Below are positions 7,190 through 13,880 of a DNA stretch of 13,880 nt, piece after piece. The translations under genes and the position numbers were made by a program. Within the stretch, counting starts at the first letter, position 1, and every line of letters starts with the position of its first letter. The stretch spans positions 1 to 13,880 of the forward strand of contig JBDLUS010000172.1 in assembly GCA_039805165.1 (NCBI GenBank). The letters are read 5' to 3'. The notes beneath the pieces were generated by a model. It searched no databases and was not told the DNA's origin. It was given only the letters and a program-made list of their open reading frames with translations. Origin of the DNA: CAIZGX01 sp039805165. GTDB lineage: Bacteria; Bacteroidota; Bacteroidia; Flavobacteriales_D; Sanyastnellaceae.

Positions 7190-7220
7190 TAAATCTAATG
7201 CTCTTGTTCGAATTTCACAA
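7190..7220 (-). promoter_or_regulatory. Probable fbaA promoter
   Basis: On the minus strand TTG (7218-7220) is followed after 20 nt by TAGATTTA (7190-7197), which matches TAnnTTTG except for the last base. The box ends 18 nt before the fbaA ATG. It lies wholly in the porQ-fbaA gap, so fbaA can be expressed independently of porQ. Confidence 0.45.
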
Positions 7221-7234
7221 ATAGCGAAACTCTG

Positions 7235-8257
7235 TCAGAGCTGCGTGGTAAAGGTAAGGTGGTTCGAACCGCCTGCCACGTGATAAATACTTCTTCCGAA
7301 GCTCAATTGAAACTTCTTGAAGTTGATAGTAGTTCCTAATGAAAGTCCTGCCGTTGCTGGTCTATTTGGAATGGAAAGTTCCTTCCGTTGTCGATAATTG
7401 TACCCCAATCCGATGCGCACGTTGCTTCCTAAGATAATCTCGGTGCCGACAACAATGTGTCTCATCAGTTGATCTCCAAATTCCCAAGTACGATCTTCAA
7501 TTGGCAAGCCCGTAAGCGGATCTACGATAACTGTTGCATTCGGATCGGTGTATTTCACATTCCACTTCTGCACGTTTTCGTAGGCGATGTGGAATAAAAA
7601 AGGAGCGTTCTTAGGTCGTTTGCTTATGGCTATTTGAAATTCCAAAGGAAGTTTTTCGCGTGAATTTTCTCGGTAGGTCACGAGTTGCATTCCTACATTT
7701 TTCAAAACGAAACTTGCTGCGAAATTTGTTCTTGGCTGATAGTAGGTAGCGGCAGCATCAATGGCAACACCAAATGAATAGTAGGTATCGAAGACGGAAT
7801 AAAGATTCTTCAGATTGAGACCAACACGCCAAAGCGAATCAACCTTGTACGATGCACCCAGTGTTAGCGCATATTCGTTTGAAGAGAATGTACCTAGGTC
7901 ATTGCCCAAACCGTCTAAGCGCGCACTTTCACCGTATCCGAAATATTGAAGTGTGCCCGCAAAGGCAAACTTACTTTTTGCGGGATGAAACCCGAAGGAG
8001 GTATATCCGAAATTCGACTGTCCGAAATAACGCACGTAACTCATAGCGAGTTTGCGGTTCATGAGCGAGTCTATTAAAGCTGGATTGATGGCTGCGGTGT
8101 TGATGTCGCTTGTACAGAGTGCGATGGCATTGCCGCCAATAGCGGCAACTCGAGCTGAGCCAAAAACATTGATTCCTGAAAAAACAGAGGTGCCTGCTTG
8201 CGCGAAGCTAGACAAAGTAGCTGCGCAGAATAGAAGGGTAACCAGGTGCTTTTTCAT
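7235..8257 (-). CDS. porQ: Type IX secretion system outer-membrane protein PorQ
   Basis: A 340-residue predicted outer-membrane beta-barrel of the PorV/PorQ (FadL-like) type. In the T9SS, PorQ is part of the attachment complex with PorU, PorV and PorZ, which removes the C-terminal sorting signal and attaches cargo to surface glycolipid (known mainly from Porphyromonas gingivalis). A signal peptide covers about residues 1-20 (MKKHL..., cleavage after FAQ). The mature N-terminus has the family pattern GTSVFSGINVFGSARVAAIG, then DINTAAINPALID. The rest consists of alternating amphipathic strands with many Tyr, Phe and Gly, ending in a strand-like LTFTTQL. It starts 47 nt after lon on the same strand. 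I found no clear promoter in that gap, so read-through from lon is likely. The call rests on the N-terminal pattern and length. Confidence 0.85.
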   Translation of the reverse strand: MKKHLVTLLFCAATLSSFAQAGTSVFSGINVFGSARVAAIGGNAIALCTSDINTAAINPALIDSLMNRKLAMSYVRYFGQSNFGYTSFGFHPAKSKFAFAGTLQYFGYGESARLDGLGNDLGTFSSNEYALTLGASYKVDSLWRVGLNLKNLYSVFDTYYSFGVAIDAAATYYQPRTNFAASFVLKNVGMQLVTYRENSREKLPLEFQIAISKRPKNAPFLFHIAYENVQKWNVKYTDPNATVIVDPLTGLPIEDRTWEFGDQLMRHIVVGTEIILGSNVRIGLGYNYRQRKELSIPNRPATAGLSLGTTINFKKFQLSFGRSIYHVAGGSNHLTFTTQL

Positions 8258-8304
8258 GATTCAGGCCTGCAAGTAACGAAATAGTTCTGAATATATTTCA
8301 CAGC

Positions 8305-10725
8305 TTACTTTGCTTTTTCTTTGAGGAGGGCTTTGTCCAGCACTTCGTACATGTCTGTAACGAAATGAAATTTCAATCCTTTCAAATAGCGTTCGTCGAT
8401 TTCATCGATGTCTTTGCGGTTCTTTTCGCAGAGAATAATTTCTTTGATTCCTGCGCGTTTCGCAGCGAGAATTTTCTCGCGCACCCCGCCTACTGGAAGG
8501 ACTTTCCCTCGGAGTGTAATCTCTCCGGACATGGCGAGAAACTTCTTCACTTTTCGTTTTGTGAAGGCTGATGCAAGCGCCGTTAACATGGTAATTCCTG
8601 CACTTGGGCCGTCTTTTGGAACGGCGCCTTGAGGAACGTGAATATGCACATTCGTTTCATCGAAGACTTTCGCTTCCATGTCTAACAGGCTCGAATGTGC
8701 TTTTAAATATTCTAGCGCAAGTGTTGCGCTTTCTTTCATCACATCCCCCAAATTTCCAGTTAAAGTCAATCGACCTTTCCCTTGCGTTAAGCTTGATTCA
8801 ATAAACAAAATATCTCCACCCGTTGGTGTCCAAGCTAATCCTGTAACTACTCCAGCAACATCATTATCAGCATAACGGTCTTTCTCGTAGCTGACACCTA
8901 ACGCGTTTGAAACATCGTCTGTTGTAAGAGTCGTTTTGAACTTTTCTTTGAAAGCCATTTGCTTCGCGCGGTGACGCACCATCTTACCAATGCGCTTTTC
9001 TAAAGCACGCACACCACTTTCGTTGGTGTACGATTCAATCAGAAACGCCAACACTTCTTCAGTGAAGGCGATGTTCTTTTCGGTTAATCCGTTTTCGGTC
9101 AATTGCTTCGGCACCAAGTGGCGCTTCGCAATTTCTAATTTTTCCTCAAGGGTATATCCGTTTACTTCAATGATCTCTAAACGATCGCGAAGCGCAGGCT
9201 GTAGCGTGGAAAGAGAGTTACACGTTGCAACGAACATGACCTTCGAAAGGTCGTATTCCAGCTCTACGAAATTGTCGTAAAAAGCATGGTTCTGCTCTGG
9301 ATCTAAGACTTCCAACATGGCAGAACTTGGATCGCCGTGAACCCCCTGCCCCATCTTGTCTATTTCATCTAAAACAAAAAGTGGATTGGAGGTTCCAACT
9401 TTTTTCAAGTTCTGAATAATGCGTCCAGGCATTGCACCTATGTACGTCTTGCGGTGTCCACGAATCTCCGCTTCATCGTGCAATCCGCCCAATGACATGC
9501 GTACGTACTTTCTTCCCAATGCTTCAGCAACACTCTTACCGAGAGAAGTCTTCCCTACACCTGGAGGTCCGTATAAACAGATGATTGGCGACTTCATGTC
9601 GCCTTTAATTTTCAAAACAGCTAAATGCTCTAAAATTCTCTCCTTCACTTTTTCTAATCCGAAATGATCGCGATCCAAAATTTCTTTGGCGTGAATCAGA
9701 TCGAAGTTGTCTTCACTGGTTTCGTTCCAAGGAAGGTCTAACAACAATTCGAGGTAATTCGATTGAACGCTGTATTCAGCTGCTTGCGGATTCATGCGTT
9801 CGAGCTTAGCCAATTCTTTTTCGAATGCCAACTGAACATTCTCTGGCCACGACTTCAACTTCCCTTTTTCACGCTTAGCATCAATCTCTTCCTTCTGTGG
9901 ATTGGCTCCTAATTCATCTTGAATTTGCTTGATCTGCTGGGTTAAGAAATATTCACGTTGTTGTTTCGATATATCAATGTGAACCTTCTTCTGAATCTCT
10001 TTCTTCATCTCGAGCATTTGCAAATCGTTGTGCAATTGCTCGAATACTTTCTTCGCTCTTTCCTCTAAATCTGCAATCTCTAACAATTCTTGCTTCTTCT
10101 CTACATCTGCCTTCATGTTCGAAGAAATGAAGTTCGTGAGGAAAGACAAACCGTTGATGTTCTTGATCGCCAAAGCTGCTTCGCTAGGGATATCCGGAGA
10201 GAGGTTGATGATATTTAAGGCGTGATCGCGAAGCGATTCAAACAAGGCTTGCTGCCCTTTGGTTCCGGCCTTCTTGTTGATTTCTTCGAAAGCGGTCACT
10301 TGCGCTTCAAAGTAGGGCTCTGTGTTTACCAAGCCTTGAATCGAGAAGCGCTTCTTTCCTTGAAGAATAACAGTTGTGCTTCCATCGGGCATGCGCAACA
10401 TGCGAAGAATGGTGGCCTGTGTTCCAATGTGATGAAGGTCTTCGAACGATGGATCTTCCATGTCGGCATTGCGCTGAGCCACAACACCAATAGTCTTCGT
10501 TCCTGCGTTCGCATCTTGAATTAAGCGAATGCTGCGGTCTCTTCCAACTGTAATTGGAATTACCACGCCTGGAAATAGAACGGTGTTTCTAAGCGGCAGA
10601 ATGGGCAACACTTCAGGTGTTTCCTCATTGGCCATATTGTCTTCGTCCTCTGCTGAAATCAGGGGAATATATTCGTGATTGTTTTCTTCGTCAGAAAAAA
10701 AATAGTGCTCTACTTCTTTATTCAT
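8305..10725 (-). CDS. lon: ATP-dependent protease Lon
   Basis: A cytoplasmic hexameric AAA+ serine protease that degrades misfolded and selected regulatory proteins. It has 806 residues, the normal length. The N-terminal LON substrate-binding domain starts at about residue 38 (EVLPILPLRNTVLFPG). A helical linker at about 210-310 includes the QQREYFLTQQIKQIQDELG motif. Walker A is GPPGVGKT at 386-393, Walker B is VLDEID at 451-456, sensor-1 N503 lies in ATCN, and the arginine-finger region is ALRDRLEII at 511-519. The catalytic dyad is S708 (in KDGPSAG) and K751 (in REKILAA), 43 residues apart as in E. coli Lon. The first 30 residues are an acidic extension before an internal Met31; I recall similar extensions in Bacteroidota Lon, so the upstream ATG is kept. 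An AAGGAG sequence sits 1 nt before the ATG, too close for a standard ribosome site. No TAnnTTTG box is visible in the 44-nt upstream gap, so co-transcription with the GlmU-like gene is possible. Confidence 0.97.
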   Translation of the reverse strand: MNKEVEHYFFSDEENNHEYIPLISAEDEDNMANEETPEVLPILPLRNTVLFPGVVIPITVGRDRSIRLIQDANAGTKTIGVVAQRNADMEDPSFEDLHHIGTQATILRMLRMPDGSTTVILQGKKRFSIQGLVNTEPYFEAQVTAFEEINKKAGTKGQQALFESLRDHALNIINLSPDIPSEAALAIKNINGLSFLTNFISSNMKADVEKKQELLEIADLEERAKKVFEQLHNDLQMLEMKKEIQKKVHIDISKQQREYFLTQQIKQIQDELGANPQKEEIDAKREKGKLKSWPENVQLAFEKELAKLERMNPQAAEYSVQSNYLELLLDLPWNETSEDNFDLIHAKEILDRDHFGLEKVKERILEHLAVLKIKGDMKSPIICLYGPPGVGKTSLGKSVAEALGRKYVRMSLGGLHDEAEIRGHRKTYIGAMPGRIIQNLKKVGTSNPLFVLDEIDKMGQGVHGDPSSAMLEVLDPEQNHAFYDNFVELEYDLSKVMFVATCNSLSTLQPALRDRLEIIEVNGYTLEEKLEIAKRHLVPKQLTENGLTEKNIAFTEEVLAFLIESYTNESGVRALEKRIGKMVRHRAKQMAFKEKFKTTLTTDDVSNALGVSYEKDRYADNDVAGVVTGLAWTPTGGDILFIESSLTQGKGRLTLTGNLGDVMKESATLALEYLKAHSSLLDMEAKVFDETNVHIHVPQGAVPKDGPSAGITMLTALASAFTKRKVKKFLAMSGEITLRGKVLPVGGVREKILAAKRAGIKEIILCEKNRKDIDEIDERYLKGLKFHFVTDMYEVLDKALLKEKAK

Positions 10726-10769
10726 ACTCCTTAATTTTCAATGTCAATGCCACTAATTTTCCTCTGCCT

Positions 10770-11927
10770 TTATGACCGAGAAGCAGCGGTTATTTTAAAT
10801 ACATGCGCCAATACGGCTCTTTCAGCCGCTGACATTTCCTTGCCTCTGCGTTGCATCATGCGCTCCGCTGTTTGAATGGCCTTATCTAAATTGTGCTCCA
10901 CTACGCCCGTTCCCCAAGTAAATGAAGGAACACATTTCGGCGGAAAGTCTCCCGCAAAAACATTTGCCGCAACGCCTATGTAGGTGCCGGTATTGAGCAT
11001 GGTGTTAATTCCGAATTTCGCATGATCGCCTACAAGCGCGCCGCAAAAAGTAAGACCCGTGTTAATTTCATTTCGATCGACATCGTTTGAAATGGAAATC
11101 GTGCTGTAGTTATTCTTCAAGTTACTGCAATTCGAATCGGCTCCGAAATTCACCCAAGAACCAATGACCGCATTTCCTAAAAAACCGTCGTGACCTTTGT
11201 TACTGAACGGATGAAAAACAACGTTCGAAGTTTCTCCTCCTATTCTGCATTCTTCACCAAATGACGAAGGGCCATAGCACTTCGTTCCCATCTTCAACAC
11301 CGCGTGCTTACCAATGTATAGCGGTCCACGCAACATACTTCCTTCCATCACCTCAGCGCCTTCATCAATAAAGATTGGTCCACTTTCAACATTCAAAACC
11401 GCATCGAAAACCTTCGCTGTTGAATGAATGAATAAGTTGGAAGACTCTCCTATGACTCTACAATATTGACTAGGCTTCGCTCCATCATTTTTATTTGCTA
11501 AAGCGAAATCCGCACGAAGTAAATAATCGTTTACTGAAAATATATCTGTTATTCCATTCAACCACATGGCCTCCACTGTCCAAGCGCGATGCTCGAAAGA
11601 ATCCCAATTCATGTGCAAACCTTTCGCGGCAACGCAGACATTGTGAATGAAGAACGCTTCATTGGATTTCAAACTTTGAATCGCGACAATCGCTTCTTGG
11701 TTTGGAATGACACGTGCATTGATATATACCTTCTCTCCTGCTGGAATTACACCATAAAGGTCTTGAAGTGAATTTCTTGTTTGAATGAAAATAGAATCAT
11801 TCTCGAAAAACAATTTCCATCGATCTTGAACGGAATACATTCCGGCAAACAAGTCGGCAATTGCCCGCGTGTGAGATAGCGGTAAGAATGAATTGACCAA
11901 GTGGTCTTCAAAAAGTACGATTTGCAT
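10770..11927 (-). CDS. GlmU-family sugar-1-phosphate nucleotidyltransferase/acyltransferase-like protein
   Basis: A 385-residue cytoplasmic protein of the alternative GlmU type found in Bacteroidota. It probably acts in UDP-N-acetylglucosamine or a related nucleotide-sugar pathway that feeds cell-wall or surface glycans. The N-terminal half (about 1-150) is a divergent nucleotidyltransferase-like region that opens MQIVLFEDH and has PLSHTRAIADLFAG at 16-29 in place of the usual pyrophosphorylase signature. The C-terminal half (about 165-335) is a left-handed beta-helix of hexapeptide repeats, for example VIGSWVNFGADS, LVGDHAKFG and TGTYIGVAANVFAG. The segment HPFSNKGHDGFLG at 239-251 is the likely acyltransferase active-site area. 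The open frame continues upstream to 12008, but that stretch overlaps the previous gene and reads poorly. The ATG at 11927 is preceded by a full promoter, so it is chosen. Substrate specificity is not readable from sequence. Confidence 0.82.
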   Translation of the reverse strand: MQIVLFEDHLVNSFLPLSHTRAIADLFAGMYSVQDRWKLFFENDSIFIQTRNSLQDLYGVIPAGEKVYINARVIPNQEAIVAIQSLKSNEAFFIHNVCVAAKGLHMNWDSFEHRAWTVEAMWLNGITDIFSVNDYLLRADFALANKNDGAKPSQYCRVIGESSNLFIHSTAKVFDAVLNVESGPIFIDEGAEVMEGSMLRGPLYIGKHAVLKMGTKCYGPSSFGEECRIGGETSNVVFHPFSNKGHDGFLGNAVIGSWVNFGADSNCSNLKNNYSTISISNDVDRNEINTGLTFCGALVGDHAKFGINTMLNTGTYIGVAANVFAGDFPPKCVPSFTWGTGVVEHNLDKAIQTAERMMQRRGKEMSAAERAVLAHVFKITAASRS

Positions 11928-11933
11928 ATTCTT

Positions 11934-11963
11934 CAAATTTACGCGCTGCGTTTCAATTTCCAA
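11934..11963 (-). promoter_or_regulatory. Internal promoter of the GlmU-like gene
   Basis: On the minus strand TTG (11961-11963) is followed after 19 nt by TAAATTTG (11934-11941), a perfect Bacteroidetes match. It ends 6 nt before the ATG at 11927. The first three bases of the -7 box are the TAA stop codon of the upstream membrane protein gene, so the promoter is embedded in that gene's end. Confidence 0.72.
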
Positions 11964-13354
11964 CTTGAAATTCCAACAGCAACAATAATCGTAAAGAAGA
12001 AATAACACGGAACCAAATAGCGCTGCTCAATGAATCCAAGCAGCCCGCCTAAAACCACGAACAACACCCATGAGGAAACAAGCCACCAGCGGCCTTTCCA
12101 ATCTTTAAGAATTACCGGAATGAAGAGAATTAGCGCGAGCACATTCACCATGAGCAACAAGGCATATGATCCAACTTTCACTCCTTTTTGAATGATGTTC
12201 ATTTGCGCGAAAGCTGGACCTGGAATATTATCAATTCGCACTGGCAATAAGAACTGCTTCATCAAACGAAAGCGATTCAAGACATAATAATCGGAAGGAT
12301 GTTCATGCATATATGCCGACTTATACTTCCGAGCTCGTGAGACTATTTCATTCCCCAAACTGTCTTTCGAAGTTCCTTCCAATTCATAATAAAAGCGATG
12401 GTAATCTTCTTTCAAACTCTTCATTTCTTCAGCACCATAAGCCGTTGTGTAATGACGCTCATTCAAAGGTGAAGTTGTGCATCCGTCTTTCGCGATTAAA
12501 TAATTCGAAGCAGAATTCGGAACCCAAGGCTGACAATCTTCTCCCCAAGCAATGACCAAATCGCGAATAGCTACTAACTCTTCAGGCATGTATCCGTAGC
12601 ATGAAGAAAAGGAATCGACCATTGGAATGAATCGATTCGTCTTCGAATAGTTGTATGCCGTCCAACTTCCGAAAGCCAAGAACAACGGCATCCCGAAGAG
12701 GATCGAATATTTAAAGAAGTGTATTCGCTTCAACAAAAGAAAATAGAGAACCGGGATGAATAGCACGTGAATTTGTCGGAAGAAAATAGACCATGTCAAA
12801 AACAATGACGACCAAAAAACGAGTTTCCAATTCCATTCGTTTTTGAAACGAATGGCTAAATAAAACGCGAGAATTAAAAATGAATTTCCAAGGCTATCGG
12901 AGAGAAGCATCGGATCCCAAACAGCGATAAGCAAAGAAACTGCGTAGATACTTCCTGCTATATAATACGCCTTCTTATTCTGAGCTAGATGTCCGGCCAA
13001 ACGAGCTACCCAGACAACACTGAGTATTCCAAAAACGAATTGAAGTATGATGACAAACTGATACGCCACAAAGGGATTGAAGACAGCGCTTACTCCTGAA
13101 TAGATTGGGACCAAAGCCGGCATTCGACAGGCGCTTGTGTAGCCTTGACCTTGCGCCAAAGATTCTGCTGGATTGAAATATCCTGTTGTATCTCCGGCAT
13201 GAACTGCAAGACCTTCGATGGGTCCCGATTGCCAATAAAATGAATACTGAAAAAAAAGATAGCCAAAGAGTAAGCACTTAAAAACAACCAAAGCGAAAAA
13301 GAAATTTCTTTCTTCTCTGTTCGAAAGTGGAATGCCTAATCTTGAATTAAACAT
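11939..13354 (-). CDS. Multi-pass membrane protein, GT-C (PMT/ArnT-like) glycosyltransferase candidate
   Basis: A 471-residue inner-membrane protein with about ten predicted membrane segments: roughly residues 18-40, 95-118, 130-146, 156-169, 177-192, 197-208, 216-234, 396-416, 422-441 and 446-464. The layout fits GT-C glycosyltransferases, which use lipid-linked sugars on the periplasmic face. The first loop carries GDTTGYFNPAESL at 54-66, with an acidic residue (D55) followed by a tyrosine, as in the family's first-loop active site. A SDS motif at 152-154 follows the third segment, and YNYSKTNRF at 234-242 resembles a stretch common in PMT/ArnT-like proteins. A large soluble loop (about 240-390) contains several cysteines. 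The start overlaps the preceding aminotransferase gene by 19 nt, suggesting coupled translation. Sugar donor and acceptor are unknown, and a flippase-like or unassigned glycan membrane protein remains possible. Confidence 0.65.
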   Translation of the reverse strand: MFNSRLGIPLSNREERNFFFALVVFKCLLFGYLFFQYSFYWQSGPIEGLAVHAGDTTGYFNPAESLAQGQGYTSACRMPALVPIYSGVSAVFNPFVAYQFVIILQFVFGILSVVWVARLAGHLAQNKKAYYIAGSIYAVSLLIAVWDPMLLSDSLGNSFLILAFYLAIRFKNEWNWKLVFWSSLFLTWSIFFRQIHVLFIPVLYFLLLKRIHFFKYSILFGMPLFLAFGSWTAYNYSKTNRFIPMVDSFSSCYGYMPEELVAIRDLVIAWGEDCQPWVPNSASNYLIAKDGCTTSPLNERHYTTAYGAEEMKSLKEDYHRFYYELEGTSKDSLGNEIVSRARKYKSAYMHEHPSDYYVLNRFRLMKQFLLPVRIDNIPGPAFAQMNIIQKGVKVGSYALLLMVNVLALILFIPVILKDWKGRWWLVSSWVLFVVLGGLLGFIEQRYLVPCYFFFTIIVAVGISSWKLKRSA

Positions 13355-13880
13355 GCTTTGAAATGTTTGATGACATAATCCATTTCATCTTGCGACATAG
13401 GCACATACAACGGAAGCACTATGCTGCGATCAGCGGCATCTTCAGAGACAGGCAGTGAAATATCCCCACCTCTGTTTTTGTAGGCCGTTTCGCGGTGAGA
13501 AGTCATGATGCCTCTTCGGGTTGAAATACCCAAGTCGAGCATTTTCTGCATAATGTCGTTTCTAGAAACTGGACAAGTCGGTTTTATATAAACTGAAAAA
13601 GATTGCCAATTGGTGAAATCGTTTTCGCTATCGAAAGGCAAACGTATGCATTCGATGTCTTTCAACTCATTCAAATAGAACTGTGCAATTTCTCTTCTTC
13701 GCTCAACAATTGAATCTAATTTTTCCAATTGACGTATACCTACTGCCGCCTGAATATCAGTCATGCGGTAGTTGTATCCAACTTCAAGATGATCTTCTAC
13801 AATAACCTTATCGCTAAGGTGACGCACGCGATCGTTCACGTTCATTCCATGCTGACGTAGACGTTTCAAACGTTCAGCAT
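13336..13880 (-). CDS. DegT/DnrJ/EryC1/StrS-family sugar aminotransferase (N-terminus beyond window)
   Basis: The C-terminal 180 residues of a PLP-dependent aminotransferase that transfers an amino group, usually from glutamate, to a keto-sugar nucleotide used for surface polysaccharides. The visible part opens with AERLKRLRQHGMN, followed by the hallmark VGYNYRMTDIQAAVG and the helix QLEKLDSIVERRREIAQFY. A later stretch GISTRRGIMTSHRETAY and the end SIVLPLYVPMSQDEMDYVI also fit the family. The frame is open to the right edge, so about half the protein, including the PLP-binding lysine, lies outside. The exact sugar cannot be determined. Its stop codon lies inside the start of the GT-C-like gene, consistent with one operon. 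Confidence 0.9.
   Translation of the reverse strand, partial: AERLKRLRQHGMNVNDRVRHLSDKVIVEDHLEVGYNYRMTDIQAAVGIRQLEKLDSIVERRREIAQFYLNELKDIECIRLPFDSENDFTNWQSFSVYIKPTCPVSRNDIMQKMLDLGISTRRGIMTSHRETAYKNRGGDISLPVSEDAADRSIVLPLYVPMSQDEMDYVIKHFKACLIQD

Noticed and set aside
7230..7240. CTCT/AGAG hairpin at the porQ stop as a terminator
   Set aside because: The stem is only 4 bp with a 3-nt loop and no T-tract follows.
7261..7270. GGTTCGAACC, resembling a tRNA T-loop
   Set aside because: It lies inside the coding end of porQ and no acceptor stem, anticodon arm or CCA pairing can be built around it.
10633..10635. Internal Met31 of Lon as the true start
   Set aside because: The acidic N-terminal extension is in frame with normal composition, and similar extensions occur in Bacteroidota Lon as far as I recall. 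The upstream ATG was kept, though proteomics could revise this.
11928..12008. Longer N-terminus of the GlmU-like protein starting at 12008
   Set aside because: It would overlap the GT-C-like gene by 70 nt and gives a Cys/Tyr-rich stretch unlike the family. The ATG at 11927 has a promoter immediately upstream and the expected MQIVLFEDH start.
1..13880. Mobile element, prophage, CRISPR or defence system
   Set aside because: The only recombinase is a canonical housekeeping-type XerD. No transposase, terminal repeats, spaced repeat array or restriction and nuclease genes were seen.

Overview
The window reads as a core-genome stretch of a Bacteroidota bacterium, most likely Flavobacteriales-like. 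Three things support this. It carries a type IX secretion system (T9SS) component, PorQ, and a large secreted protein ending in a T9SS type A sorting domain. Its ribosomal protein L31 is the zinc-free B type, and its GlmU-like protein is of the alternative Bacteroidetes kind. Several genes are preceded by the Bacteroidetes promoter form TTG-N19/20-TAnnTTTG, with short leaders and mostly no Shine-Dalgarno sequence. GC content looks moderate (low 40s by eye). I see no insertion sequence, prophage, CRISPR array, rRNA or recognisable tRNA.

Layout. Positions 1-1923 (minus strand) hold the 5' part of argS (arginyl-tRNA synthetase, cut by the left edge) and rpmE2 (L31 type B), separated by a strong terminator. 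Positions 1924-2230 are a gene-free gap. It holds the rpmE2 promoter and, on the plus strand, a possible promoter and a UUCG-loop terminator that could bracket a small RNA of about 150 nt. On the plus strand follow xerD (tyrosine recombinase) and a 960-residue secreted multidomain T9SS cargo protein. The cargo gene converges on fbaA (class II fructose-bisphosphate aldolase) with directly abutting stop codons. From 6107 to the right edge everything is on the minus strand. In transcription order this is a DegT-type sugar aminotransferase (partial), a GT-C-like membrane protein, a GlmU-like nucleotidyltransferase/acyltransferase, lon protease, porQ and fbaA.

How the genes relate. The aminotransferase and GT-C-like protein overlap by 19 nt, and the GlmU-like gene follows after 11 nt. 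Together they look like the end of a surface-glycan or nucleotide-sugar unit, although the GlmU-like gene also has its own good promoter inside the end of the membrane protein gene. PorQ works at the outer membrane in the T9SS attachment complex, which handles cargo such as the protein encoded nearby at 3224-6106; whether that neighbourhood matters functionally is inference.

Two gene starts differ from the longest open frames. The secreted protein starts at 3224 and the GlmU-like protein at 11927. In each case a promoter -7 box lies just upstream of the chosen start. I found no clear candidate for a wholly new system. The most unusual signals are a perfect inverted repeat framing the -7 box of the secreted-protein gene, a LamG domain apparently nested inside an Ig-like repeat, the possible small RNA at 2060-2210, and a hairpin centred on two abutting stop codons.
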